Assembly (NCBI RefSeq): GCF_039543825.1
Contig: NZ_BAABKM010000004.1
Coordinates: 62,001-126,000 of the forward strand
From: Nocardioides conyzicola
GTDB lineage: Bacteria; Actinomycetota; Actinomycetes; Propionibacteriales; Nocardioidaceae
Length of the DNA: 64,000 nucleotides
Direction of reading: 5' to 3'
Below are positions 58,201 through 64,000 of the stretch, piece by piece (positions within the stretch are counted from its first letter, which is position 1; every line of letters starts with the position of its first letter). The notes under the pieces are model-generated. The model was not told where the DNA came from. It was given only the letters and a program-made list of their open reading frames with translations, and searched no databases. Made by a program: the position numbers and the translations under genes.

Positions 58201-59455
58201 TGGCGGAGACGGTGAAGGTGCCGGTGCACGTGCCGAGCCGGTAGACGTCGACGTCGGAGCGGCTCGTGATGTAGCTCGCGCCGGCCGGGAACGCCGCGGC
58301 CTGCCCGACGTTGCCCCCGGCGTCGTCGGGTCGGGAGCCGATGACGGACCGGATGGTCGCGACGTCGTCCTCGTGGTTGGTCGCTCCCGGGTAGTCACCC
58401 TGGCTCCACTGGCTGATCGGGTGGAGGTCGGCCGAGCCCATGATCGGCGCCCACGCACCGTGCCCGGGGTCGACGGTCGCGGTCGAGCCCCCGTCGTCGA
58501 CGAGACCGAGCTGGTGCCCCACCTCGTGGCTGACGGCTTCCGCGGTCCGCTTCGGCGAGTCCGGGCCGAGCAGGTCGGGGAAGACCCACGCGGGCTGCTG
58601 GTAGCCGTAGCCGTCGCCGCCCGCACCACCGGAGGTCGCGCCGAAGGCGCCGAGGTACGACGCGGCGCCGCAGTCGCTGTCGCAGATCGCCGCGCTGGTG
58701 GCGAGGCTGGGCGAGATGACGACGTGCGCGCCGTAGACGTGGTCGCCCGGGCCGGACCGGTCGATCGCCGCGGCGCCGGGGTCGGCGGTGGTGACGTCGA
58801 CGTCGAACGGCGCGTAGTCCTCCGCCACCGACGCCCAGATCGCCTGGATGCTCGTCAGCTCGCTGTCGGCGAAGGCCGGACCGTCGCCGGACGGGTCCCA
58901 CGCCGGCTGCGTCGGGGGTACGCCGGGGTGCTCGGCCTGCCAGCGCGTGCCGCTCACGGACGCGCCGTCGACGTCGAGGAAGATCGTGTGCGCGGAGCCC
59001 GGCAGGCTGTGCAGGGCGAAGGTCTGGTCGAGCGGAGCAGCCGCCCGCGCCCGCCGGGTCGGAGCGTTTCGCACGACGGGGTCCCGGTAGAAGACGGCGC
59101 CCTCGGAGTCGACCCAGGCGGAGGGGTCGGAGCTCAGCAGCCGGACGAGCTCGTCGCTGCTCATCTCGTTGAGCGCGGCGGCCTCGTCGACCCGGTCACC
59201 GAGCAGGCGTACGGCGCGAGCGCCGTGGACGGGTCGCGGCAGGGCGACGTCGGCGCGTGCCGCCTCCGCGGCCGCGGCCGAGAGCGGCCTGGCGGTGTAC
59301 GTCGGCCTGGCCGCCGGAGCGCCCACGGTCTTGGTCGCCGCCGCGGCCGTCGTGACGGCCTGCAGGGCCCCGCCCGTGGAGGGGGCGCCGATGAGCACCA
59401 ACGCTGCCGAGAGGACGCCGACGACGCCCGTCAGGCGACGCGCTGGACGACCCAC
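49223..59455 (-). CDS. Giant secreted metzincin protease with 27 Ig-like repeats (paralog B)
   Basis: A 3410-residue exported protein laid out like paralog A: signal peptide (residues 1-31), protease domain with HEVGHQLGLVDD, two Fn3 domains (about 517-700), PPC-like domain (about 702-835), 27 Ig-like repeats and the basic C-terminal domain. Zinc ligands are His310 and His314 with catalytic Glu311; the third position is Asp320 instead of His, as in snapalysin. The Met-turn APIMGS is kept, so it is probably still active. GTG 59455 has GGGGGGTCTG directly before it, matching paralog A. The gene lies upstream of A on the same strand, so the pair arose by tandem duplication. Confidence 0.9.
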   Translation of the reverse strand: MGRPARRLTGVVGVLSAALVLIGAPSTGGALQAVTTAAAATKTVGAPAARPTYTARPLSAAAAEAARADVALPRPVHGARAVRLLGDRVDEAAALNEMSSDELVRLLSSDPSAWVDSEGAVFYRDPVVRNAPTRRARAAAPLDQTFALHSLPGSAHTIFLDVDGASVSGTRWQAEHPGVPPTQPAWDPSGDGPAFADSELTSIQAIWASVAEDYAPFDVDVTTADPGAAAIDRSGPGDHVYGAHVVISPSLATSAAICDSDCGAASYLGAFGATSGGAGGDGYGYQQPAWVFPDLLGPDSPKRTAEAVSHEVGHQLGLVDDGGSTATVDPGHGAWAPIMGSADLHPISQWSQGDYPGATNHEDDVATIRSVIGSRPDDAGGNVGQAAAFPAGASYITSRSDVDVYRLGTCTGTFTVSASPVDAQADLDIKLTLLSPTGTALTTADPASAQTGATTASGLDASITQTNASGSYYVAVDGTGNGPWSTGYDDYGSLGAYTMARTGSCTGAAATGVPSQANNLAATPDPLAPDVALSWTAPTTPGAGGAVTGYLLTRSGSDDYVQVPASTTGYTWTGLAFGTGYTFTVTPLNANGPGVARSVTATTSSGTVVPGAPKNFTAAWNPVPQTAVLAWSAPPSAGSASVQTYALFIDGTLYTYYDASTTALGFAGLSPGATYTFGVAAVSSVGTGPTATATVTVPARAGNDAFGQRVTISGVSGSVTGNNTESSEESGEPAPTATRAGAGKASVWYSWTAPASGPVTLATTSSTTDRDTTLDVYTGSTVGTLSRVDGNDEPAGGGHLAAVTFNATAGTTYAIGVNGYRTATGVGPFGLTWAGSAIGAKSTTTTLSAVGGSDRSVKLTATVTATFGAPVGHVYFYDGSTQVGDDLLDGSTPTPTLTVTDQARGDHVFTAKFVPTRSDLFAESTSAGKTVTVAASTTATTLTGSSDAQQVTLTANVAPSAGTAAGTVQFRDGTTLVGTGTVAYGASTVVLTSVAPGAHSYTATFVPSDLERYVGSTSAAAAVTVAAYPAAASTTTTLSGQVSGRTARLVATVTATGATPAGSVQVKDGSTVVGSATLVAGSASLPLADLTRGTHQLTATFVPADATAYAASTSTATSLAVVATPTTTTLTPSLSGRTVTLQTSVSPSSAGTVELREGSTLLGTVTLSSGAGQQALTNVAVGVHHYTATFVPTDDLRDAGSTSPTQDVTIDPSVTSTALGSAVSGHQVTLTATVTSSIGAAAGSVTFREGDDVVGTGTVSGGVASTVLTAVSTGVHSYTATFAPTTPAQQAASVSPDQTATVAATTTTTDLTTGVSGQVVTLTSSVTGGTLAGKVEFREGSALVGTVPLASGAAVLQLPGVAPGAHAYVATFVPSGTTYATSSSVSRTANVVGATATTLASSVNVSAVTLTAGVTGPGTPAGDVEFRDGTSLVGTVTLSGGAASVTLPSVAAGAHSYTATFVPTSTALYAGSVSEAHPVDVARVASATTLTATVNAQSVDLSSTVSAASGALAGTVTFRDGGAVVATRTVTSTATTVTATVAASYGAHSYTATFVPTGTVHNPSTSPTRTATIPGTTTTTLTTDVTGRTVTATAVVAGSGATPAGSVAFYRDGTLVGTVTVASGTAVYTATSVVPGTYSYTATYTPGTAATGGSSSAASVATVDPVASTTTLQAAVSDRTVTLDSAVAVTSGTAAGKVQLRDGSTLVGVVTVASGAASLVLSNVTPGGHTYTATFVPADPTVYTGSDSDPKTVTAAKIATTTALVATVSAQTVTLTATPATAAGTLAGSVELRDGTTLLGTATLDATTVVRTFTDVTPGSHTYTATFVPTGTTHAGSTSAGKTVTAAERSSTTDLAAAVDVRTVTLDATVASGSRQPEGNAVFRDGSTVVGTVALDEGEAQLVLSSVTPGSHSYTATFVATDPTTYTGSASPSRTLSVLPIVTMTALTATSGTGQEVELSSQVTAASGVPSGNVVFREGGSVVATVAVVAGSALAELTGVVPGTHTYTATFAPTSPATFAGSASAGRSATVDPIATTTGLTATVTASAVQIAATLDSDAAGQVVFRQDGTTVGKVTLAGRAAALHLDDVTPGAHIYTATFVPTDPTTYAGSVSPDRGVTVKVPTVTDLTAGAVQRTVSLTATVVAAGSPAGAVEFREGSTLVGTVAVTSGSASVTLSNVTPGSHSYRATFVPTTPGTVAGSVSAIRSTTVGAVATTTVLDTDVAGRSVTFDVHVTSPSGSPAGEVDIRDGSTVVGTAVLVAGAASVTINGVAPGDHAYRAFFSPDDAVAYAFSSTAPSFTRIAPATTATDLDLSVAGRTVSFDAAVTSGYGTPAGSVILREGTRIVGTVDLVAGAAHLELTGTDPGAHTYTATYVPGRTATHVGSTSSERSVTVAMPTTTTLTSSASVRTVTLRSVVTPLRGTPAGSVVFREGSTVVDTVAVDSNGAATTSPAGVAPGEHTYTATFVPSDAVTQAGSVSTASKVTVAPIVTTTTLDTQVAVRAVTLSSTVTGASGTPTGQVEFRDGTGLVGTVAVTDGAASTTLSGVTPGEHTYTATFVPTAPVTYAGSVSTASTLTVAPIVTTTTLDTQVAVRAVTLSSTVTGASGAPTGQVEFREGATVVGTVAVSAGAASTTLTDVTPGAHTYTATYVPASAVTYAGSASSDAVATVAPIVTTTQLTTTADGRAVTLVGAVTGASGTPAGKVEFREGSTVVGTVDVASGAATTTLTNVSPGDHGYTATFVPTDSGTFAGSSSATTTVTIGRIATSTALVTTVTGQDVTLTATPSTTDGTLTGAVEFREGSTLLGTSPLSGTSAALTLTGVSAGPHTYTATFVPTGTSHATSSDHQTVTVPHATTTTLTATTGADNQVRLEALVTSGAGVPTGAVEFYDGTTSLGDPSGVGGDGIALLTVDDVLGGVHDYTAVFVAEHGDDFMTSSATHSLTVDPTTTETALVAERTPGSRSVVLTADVSAQAGNPAGTVTFRDGSTVVGTATVAAGEATKTLTSVPTGDHVYEATFVPTSSTTYAGSTSPQQSLTLATSTSATDVTVTSSGTTVTFAATVTSPDGVPTGEVQLSEGGAVVTSGVLDAGTVSVALPGVSKGEHTYVATYVPADDSFAGSASAARTVTVTGPVPGTATTTGLTAGAVRRTVSLKATVAASTGTPAGTVQFLQDASVVGSAPVTAGAASLTLPAVAAGAHAYTAVFLPADEAAFATSTSPARQVTVAPTATTTALSGKVSGTTATLRITVAGTDGLVPVGTVRVFDGSTRIGQVQAQGGKATLVVPGAAVRQHSYRATYLPSSTDFAGSSSSILTLTVRPVASTTTLTAPARAKAGSRPTLKVKVRRAGTPATGKVRLTYGATKVTLTLKHGQASYRLPRVTKGSLKVTAAYLGNDTTARSSATRSIKVG
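49490..56932 (-). repeat. 27 tandem Ig-like coding repeats of paralog B
   Basis: Units of about 276 nt are collinear with those of paralog A, lacking only the partner of its repeat 23. Repeats 19 and 20 share a start (TTTTLDTQVAVRAVTLSSTV) that is almost identical at DNA level over 100 bases, a sign of recent duplication or gene conversion. Confidence 0.85.
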
Positions 59456-59481
59456 CAGACCCCCCGTATTCGAGGAATCCG

Positions 59482-59522
59482 ACGATAGCCGCGCCTCGTG
59501 GTCCGCGTGGGCAGTACGCGGA
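59482..59522 (-). promoter_or_regulatory. Promoter region and inverted repeat upstream of paralog B
   Basis: TATCGT (59487-59482) is a possible -10 box about 26 nt before GTG 59455. A perfect inverted repeat TCCGCGT-N7-ACGCGGA (59502-59522) covers the -35 position. The same repeat could be the terminator of the methyltransferase gene that ends at 59529, but it lacks a T-run. Confidence 0.4.
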
Positions 59523-59528
59523 AACGCG

Positions 59529-60332
59529 TCACCTTCTCGCCGTGATGTAGCAGGCGACGGCCGTCGCTGCCGCGACGTTGAGGGAGTCGATGCCGGCGCG
59601 CATCGGGATGATCGCCCGCCGGTCGGCGGCCTCCTCCCAGCGGGCCGACAGGCCGTGTCCCTCGGACCCGAGCACCAGGGCGACCTTCTCGACGCCGTCG
59701 ACGGCGTCCTCGATCGGGGTGGCGTCGTCGGCGAGGGTCAACGCGACGGTGGTGAAGCCGGCCGCCGAGAGGTCCGGCAGCGCGTCGTACCAGTCCGGGA
59801 GCCGGGTCCACGGCGTGCTGAACACCGCGCCCATCCCGACCTTGATCGCGCGCCGGTAGAGAGGGTCGGCGCACCGGGGTGCCAGCAGCACGGCGTCGAA
59901 GCCGAACGCCGCCCCCGACCTGAAGATGGCGCCGACGTTGGTGTGGTCGACGAGGTCCTCGAGGACGAGGACCGAGCGGGCACCCGTCAGCACGGACGCG
60001 ACGCTCGGCAGCGGCCTCCGCTCGTACGACGCCAGGGCGCCGCGGTGCACGTGGAAGCCGACGACCTGCTCGACCAGCGCCTCCTCGAGCACGTAGCAGG
60101 GGGCGTCCGTCGTCGCGAGCACGTCGGCGAGGCCGTCGACCCAGCGCGGCGCCATCAGGAACGACCGCGGGGCGAACCCCGCCTCCGCCGACCGCCGGAC
60201 CACCTTCTCCCCCTCGGCGAGGAAGAGGCCGTGCTCGGTCTCGAGGTGCTTGCGCAGCTCGACGTCGCGCAGGTCGCGGTAGTCGGCGAGGCGTGGGTCG
60301 GTTGGGTCGGTGATCTCGACGATCGTGGCCAT
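59529..60332 (-). CDS. SpoU/TrmH-family RNA 2'-O-methyltransferase
   Basis: A 267-residue SPOUT methyltransferase. The N-terminal substrate-binding domain (1-110) includes LAEGEKVVRRSAEAGF. The SPOUT domain has motif 1 VLEDLVDHTNVGAIFRSGAAFG, motif 2 LVLGSEGHGL and motif 3 IPMRAGIDSLNVAAATAVACY, which form the knot that binds SAM. It probably methylates rRNA or tRNA ribose. ATG 60332 overlaps the upstream stop as TGATG and gives the natural [10 protein letters not shown] start; longer frames upstream lie inside the partner gene. Confidence 0.92.
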   Translation of the reverse strand: MATIVEITDPTDPRLADYRDLRDVELRKHLETEHGLFLAEGEKVVRRSAEAGFAPRSFLMAPRWVDGLADVLATTDAPCYVLEEALVEQVVGFHVHRGALASYERRPLPSVASVLTGARSVLVLEDLVDHTNVGAIFRSGAAFGFDAVLLAPRCADPLYRRAIKVGMGAVFSTPWTRLPDWYDALPDLSAAGFTTVALTLADDATPIEDAVDGVEKVALVLGSEGHGLSARWEEAADRRAIIPMRAGIDSLNVAAATAVACYITARR

Positions 60333-61558
60333 CAGGCCTGGAACGCCTCGGGATGGGCGACCGCCACCACCTCGCCGACCACGATGATCGCGGGCGGGCG
60401 CACGTCGTGGGCCGCCAGCTCGGCCTCCAGCGTCCCCAGGGTGGCCAGCACCGTGCGCTCCCCCGGCATCGTCCCGTCGCTGATGACCGCGACGGGGGTG
60501 GTCACGGGCCGGCCGCCAGCGACCAGGGCGGTCGCGATGGCCGGGGCGTTCTCGACCGCCATCATCAGCACGACCGTGCCGGTGAGCTGGCCGATCGCGG
60601 GCCAGTTGACGAGCGACTCCACGTGGCCGGGCGGGAGGTGGCCGGACACCACCGTGAACTCGTGGGTCACCCCACGGTGGGTGACCGGGATCCCGGCGAC
60701 GGCCGGGACGGACACCGAGCTGGACAGGCCCGGGATGACGGTGACCGGCACGCCGGCCTCGCGGCACGCGATGACCTCCTCGTAGCCGCGCCCGAAGACG
60801 AAGTTGTCGCCGCCCTTGAAGCGGACGACCTTCTTGCCGGCCAGCGCCCCCTCGACGATGATCCGGTTGATCTCCTCCTGCTGGGCCGACCGGCCCCGCG
60901 GCAGCTTGGTGACGTCGACCAGCTCGACGTCGGCCGGCAGCTCGCCGAGCAGCTCGCGGGGGGCGAGCCGGTCGGCGACCACGAGGTCGGCCTCCATCAG
61001 CGCCTTGCGCCCGGCGACCGAGATCAGCTCCGGGTCGCCCGGCCCGCCGCCGACGAGCACCACGCCCGGCGTACGGTCGCGCTGGTGCCGGGCCACGATC
61101 GTGCCCTCGCGCAGGCCTTCGAGGATCTCGTCGCGCACGGCGGCGGAGCGCTGCGGCTCGCGCTGGCCGAGCACCGCGACGGTGACGCCCGCGTGCCGCC
61201 CCACGGCCGGCGTCCAGGCCGTCGCGCGCGTCGCATCGTCGGCGCGCACGCAGAAGATCCGCCGCTCCTCGGCCGCGAAGGACACCTGCTCGTTGACGTC
61301 GTGGTCGTCGGTGGCCGCGATGACGTACCAGCTCAGGTCGAGGTCGGTGGCCACGAAGCCGCGCTGGTGCCAGGTGATCTCGCCCGCGGACGCCATGCCC
61401 TCGACCGCGGGCGTGACCTCCGGCGACACCAGGTGGACATCGGCCCCCACCGAGATCAGGTGCGGCACCCGCCGCTGGGCGACGTGCCCGCCGCCGACGA
61501 CGACCACGCGACGCCCCGTCAGCAGCAGTCCCGAGGGATAGATGGGGAAGTCGTCCAT
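60332..61558 (-). CDS. cobA: Uroporphyrinogen-III C-methyltransferase fused to precorrin-2 dehydrogenase
   Basis: A 408-residue bifunctional enzyme of siroheme and cobalamin synthesis. The N-terminal NAD-binding domain (about 1-150) has [14 protein letters not shown] and converts precorrin-2 to sirohydrochlorin; a separate ferrochelatase step was not identified. The C-terminal SUMT domain (from about 160) has [14 protein letters not shown] and the GRGYEE/PVTVIPG signatures, methylating uroporphyrinogen III at C2 and C7. ATG 61558 is the expected [13 protein letters not shown] start. Its stop overlaps the methyltransferase ATG as TGATG. Confidence 0.92.
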   Translation of the reverse strand: MDDFPIYPSGLLLTGRRVVVVGGGHVAQRRVPHLISVGADVHLVSPEVTPAVEGMASAGEITWHQRGFVATDLDLSWYVIAATDDHDVNEQVSFAAEERRIFCVRADDATRATAWTPAVGRHAGVTVAVLGQREPQRSAAVRDEILEGLREGTIVARHQRDRTPGVVLVGGGPGDPELISVAGRKALMEADLVVADRLAPRELLGELPADVELVDVTKLPRGRSAQQEEINRIIVEGALAGKKVVRFKGGDNFVFGRGYEEVIACREAGVPVTVIPGLSSSVSVPAVAGIPVTHRGVTHEFTVVSGHLPPGHVESLVNWPAIGQLTGTVVLMMAVENAPAIATALVAGGRPVTTPVAVISDGTMPGERTVLATLGTLEAELAAHDVRPPAIIVVGEVVAVAHPEAFQA

Positions 61559-61668
61559 CGGACCATCATCCCGGCAGCCCGTCGCGGCCCGGTGACGCGG
61601 GTTCACCCACCGGACTACGTTGGAGCCCGTCCTGCCCAGGCCCTATGCACCCACGTGTGAGGAACACC

Positions 61669-62196
61669 ATGACCCTCGACCGTCCGGTCACCCCGAACCC
61701 CTACGACCTGCTGCCCGCCGCACCGTCCTTCACGGTCACCAGCGCCGACGTCAGCGACGGCGCGCCGCTCAAGGACGACCAGGTCGCCGACGCCGGCAAC
61801 ACCTCGCCCCAGCTCTCCTGGGAGGGCGCGCCGGAGGGCACGAAGAGCTACACGGTCACCTGCTTCGACCCGGACGCGCCCACGCCCAGCGGCTTCTGGC
61901 ACTGGGTCCTGGTCGACCTGCCCGCGGACGTCACGTCGCTCGACGCAGGCGCCGGCGCCGAGGGAGCAGCGCTGCCGGGCAACGCCTTCATGTGCCGCAA
62001 CGACGGCGGCCCCAAGGCGTTCATGGGCGCCGCCCCGCCCGAGGGTGACCAGGTGCACCGCTACTTCTTCGTCGTGCACGCCGTGAAGGAGGAGTCCCTC
62101 GGGGTCGACTCCGACGCCTCGCCCGCGGTCGTCTCGTTCAACCTGGCCTTCAAGACCGCCGGCCGCGCCATCCTCCACGGCACCTACCAGCACTAG
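61669..62196 (+). CDS. YbhB/YbcL-family Raf-kinase-inhibitor-like (PEBP) protein
   Basis: A 175-residue PEBP-fold protein. The ligand-pocket motif [13 protein letters not shown] is at about residues 66-78, with the paired YFFVVHAV strand. The function in bacteria is poorly known. ATG 61669 was chosen because GAGGAA lies before it; a longer frame begins at 61645 without a ribosome site. TACGTT (61615-61620) is a possible -10. A PEBP gene also lies in the similar mycobacterial block near the M20 peptidase. Confidence 0.88.
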   Translation: MTLDRPVTPNPYDLLPAAPSFTVTSADVSDGAPLKDDQVADAGNTSPQLSWEGAPEGTKSYTVTCFDPDAPTPSGFWHWVLVDLPADVTSLDAGAGAEGAALPGNAFMCRNDGGPKAFMGAAPPEGDQVHRYFFVVHAVKEESLGVDSDASPAVVSFNLAFKTAGRAILHGTYQH

Positions 62197-62206
62197 ACAG
62201 GGCACC

Positions 62207-63538
62207 ATGACCCACACCGATGCCGACCTCGCGGCGTACGTCGAGGAGCTCACCGGGCAGGGCGTCCGGCTGGTCGGCGGGTCGGTGGTGGACATGGGCG
62301 GCGTCGCCCGCGCGAAGTACGTCCCGACCGCGCGGCTGGCGGCGTTCCACCGCGTCGGCATGGGCGCCTCGCCGTGCTGGAGCGTCTTCTGCGTCGACGG
62401 CAACATCGCGTTCACGCCGGAGCTCAACGTGGTCGGCGACCTGCGGATCCCGATCGACCCCGCCGAGCTGCGGGTCGTGGAGGACGGCGTGGCCTGGGCC
62501 CCGGGCGAGCTCCACGACCAGGACGGCGACAGCAACGACATGTGTGCCCGGTCGGCCCTCCGGCGCACGGTCGCCACGACGGAGGCGGCCGGCCTGACAG
62601 CGCTCGTGGGCGCCGAGCTGGAGTGCACCCTGCTCGGGCCCGACGGAGGGCACGCGACGACGGGAGCCCGGTCGCCGTACGGGCTGCGCACCTCGCTGGA
62701 GCAGGCGGCGTTCCTCACCGACCTCGCCGAGGCGGCCGACCGGGTCGGGCTCGGCCTCGAGCAGCTGCACATGGAGTACGGCCAGGACCAGGTCGAGATC
62801 TCGCTGTCGCCCGCCGACCCCGTGCGCGCCGCCGACGACGTGATCCTCGCGCGGCTCGTGCTCGGCAGGACCGCTGCCCGGCACGGGATGCAGGTGTCCT
62901 TCTCCCCGCTGCCGTTCACGGGCGAGGTCGGCAACGGCGCCCACCTGCACCTGTCGCTCGTCACGAGCGACGGACCGGTCTTCGGCGGCGGCAGCGGACC
63001 GCACGGCCTGACCCCCGCCGGCGAGGCGGCGATCGCGGGGATCCTCGACGCGCTGCCCGGCCTGGTCGGGGTGTACGCCGGCTCGGTGCTGTCCGCCGCA
63101 CGGCTGCAGCCCGGCAACTGGTCCGGCGCCGCGCTCTGCTGGGGCCTGGAGAACCGCGAGGCCGCCGTACGCCTGGTCGCCGGCGGGCCGGCCAGCGCCC
63201 ACGGCGCCAACGTCGAGCTCAAGGTGGTCGACCCGAGCGCCAATCCCTACCTCGCGGTCGCCGCCCTGCTCGGCAGCGCGCTCCACGGCATCGAGGCCGG
63301 CCTGCCGCTGCCGCCCGAGGTCCCGGACGACCCGAAGGGCACGACCGGCCTGCCGTCCCTGCCCGCGGGCCAGGCCGCGGCGCTCGACGCCTTCGCCGCG
63401 TCGCCGATCGCCCGCCGGTTCCTCGGCGACCCGATCGTCGCCGGGCTGCTCGCGGTCCGTCGCTACGAGGTCGAGACCTTCCCCGACCCGTCCGCGCCGG
63501 AGGTCGCCGAGGCGCTCAGGCTCTCCTGGAGCTGCTGA
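62207..63538 (+). CDS. Glutamine-synthetase-like ligase (FluG/NodGS-related)
   Basis: A 443-residue glutamine-synthetase-fold enzyme. The metal and ATP motifs are kept: GAELECTLLG, MEYGQDQVEISL, GNGAHLHLSL, NREAAVRL and ELKVVDPSANPYLAVAAL. The usual FMPKP flap reads FSPLPF, losing the Lys, so the substrate may not be plain glutamate plus ammonia. Relatives glutamylate amines such as polyamines, ethanolamine or isopropylamine. The stop is immediately followed by the start of an amidohydrolase (TGAGTG), which supports a two-step amine or amide degradation pathway. Confidence 0.87.
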   Translation: MTHTDADLAAYVEELTGQGVRLVGGSVVDMGGVARAKYVPTARLAAFHRVGMGASPCWSVFCVDGNIAFTPELNVVGDLRIPIDPAELRVVEDGVAWAPGELHDQDGDSNDMCARSALRRTVATTEAAGLTALVGAELECTLLGPDGGHATTGARSPYGLRTSLEQAAFLTDLAEAADRVGLGLEQLHMEYGQDQVEISLSPADPVRAADDVILARLVLGRTAARHGMQVSFSPLPFTGEVGNGAHLHLSLVTSDGPVFGGGSGPHGLTPAGEAAIAGILDALPGLVGVYAGSVLSAARLQPGNWSGAALCWGLENREAAVRLVAGGPASAHGANVELKVVDPSANPYLAVAALLGSALHGIEAGLPLPPEVPDDPKGTTGLPSLPAGQAAALDAFAASPIARRFLGDPIVAGLLAVRRYEVETFPDPSAPEVAEALRLSWSC

Positions 63539-64000
63539 GTGGCCGTCCCCGACGAGCTCGCGGAGCACCTCCGCACCGTGCGGCTGGTCGACCACCACGT
63601 CCACGGGTGGTTCACGTCCCCCGGCGACCGTCCGTCGTTCGAGGCGGCGCTCAACGAGGGGTCCCCCGGCCCCGTGCCGGCCTGGATGTCGGGCTTCGAC
63701 CTGCCCGTCGGGCTCGCCGTACGCCGGTGGTGCGCTCCCCTCCTGGGGCTGCCTGCCCTCGCCTCCGCCGACGACTACTGGGCGGCGCGGAGCGCGACGC
63801 CGTACGACGAGCTGGTGCGGACGTTCGTCGAGGCCGCCGGTGTCGAGCACTGGGTCGTGGACAACGGGCTCACGCCCGGCCTGCTCGACCTGCCCGAGCC
63901 GCGGTCGGAGGTCGTGCGGCTGGAGGTGCTCCTCGAGGAGGTGATCGGCGCCGACGACGTGCCCGGTGCGTTCCGGGCCCGCCTCGACGACGCGGCGGTC
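63539..64000 (+). CDS. Amidohydrolase, N-terminal part (cut by window edge)
   Basis: The first 154 residues of a TIM-barrel amidohydrolase. VRLVDHHVHGWF near residue 20 is the first metal-binding strand (HxH). The frame continues past the end of the window. It follows the glutamine-synthetase-like gene with no gap, the arrangement seen as one fused protein in FluG and NodGS, so both probably act on the same compound. Confidence 0.82.
   Translation, partial: MAVPDELAEHLRTVRLVDHHVHGWFTSPGDRPSFEAALNEGSPGPVPAWMSGFDLPVGLAVRRWCAPLLGLPALASADDYWAARSATPYDELVRTFVEAAGVEHWVVDNGLTPGLLDLPEPRSEVVRLEVLLEEVIGADDVPGAFRARLDDAAV

Noticed and set aside
54773..59488. 1571-codon open frame antisense to giant gene B, and similar ones at 43844-47251, 40817-43816 and 50633-54133
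   Set aside because: The translations are low-complexity Gly/Arg/Asp-rich with no domain, and they mirror the codon pattern of the true genes. Third-position G/C bias removes stop codons on the opposite strand.

Overview
This window comes from a high-GC actinobacterium, most likely Nocardioidaceae (Nocardioides-like). The evidence is a Pup-proteasome locus (dop, arc/mpa), mycothiol ligase mshC, actinobacteria-restricted families (SCO1664, DUF3090, MSMEG_4193-type phosphomutase, DUF5703, GuaB1), very G/C-biased third codon positions, and many -10 boxes of the form TANNNT lying 6-8 nt before the start codon, which is typical of leaderless actinobacterial transcripts. The genus is an inference from gene content; no rRNA is present.

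Layout. 1-19.8 kb is a conserved housekeeping block that resembles, as far as I recall it, the M. tuberculosis Rv2112c-Rv2141c neighbourhood: dop, a YbaK deacylase, arc, tRNA m1A58 methyltransferase, an M50 protease, a RecB-type nuclease, a HAD phosphatase, metH, a PAC2 protein, mshC, the SCO1664/DUF3090/phosphomutase trio, corA, uppP, an aldo/keto reductase, DUF5703 and an M20 peptidase. 19.9-23.4 kb has tRNA-Leu(GAG) with a terminator, a secreted CHAP-domain wall hydrolase with Ig-like repeats and an LCP-family wall ligase. 23.4-30.3 kb holds an acyl-CoA synthetase divergent from an unrecognised protein, with a KstR-type operator between them, then a molybdopterin oxidoreductase/flavin reductase pair, a GlsB/YeaQ membrane protein, a lone LysR-type sensor domain and a BCCT transporter. 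30.3-38.5 kb has guaB1, galK, a Lys/Ala/Pro-tailed protein, a kinase-flavin oxidoreductase fusion, two coupled acyl-CoA dehydrogenases behind a palindromic operator, peptide deformylase and a GNAT acetyltransferase.

38.5-59.5 kb is the most striking part: two tandem paralogous genes of more than 10 kb each, on the minus strand. Each encodes a secreted metzincin-type protease followed by two Fn3 domains, a PPC-like domain and 27-28 Ig-like repeats of about 92 residues, closed by a basic C-terminal domain. The repeats of the two proteins are collinear except for one extra unit, so the whole gene was duplicated. The third zinc ligand is His in one copy and Asp in the other. The C-terminal domain resembles that of the CHAP hydrolase at 20.1 kb. 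59.5-64 kb has an rRNA/tRNA methyltransferase coupled to a siroheme/cobalamin methyltransferase, a PEBP-family protein, a glutamine-synthetase-like enzyme and the start of an amidohydrolase, both ends of the window being truncated genes.

Genome style. Genes are packed tightly. Most convergent pairs overlap or abut at their stop codons with no terminator between them, co-directional genes are often coupled through ATGA/TGATG overlaps, and many starts appear leaderless. No CRISPR array, insertion sequence, prophage or rRNA was seen, and no gene-free stretch exceeds about 200 bases.
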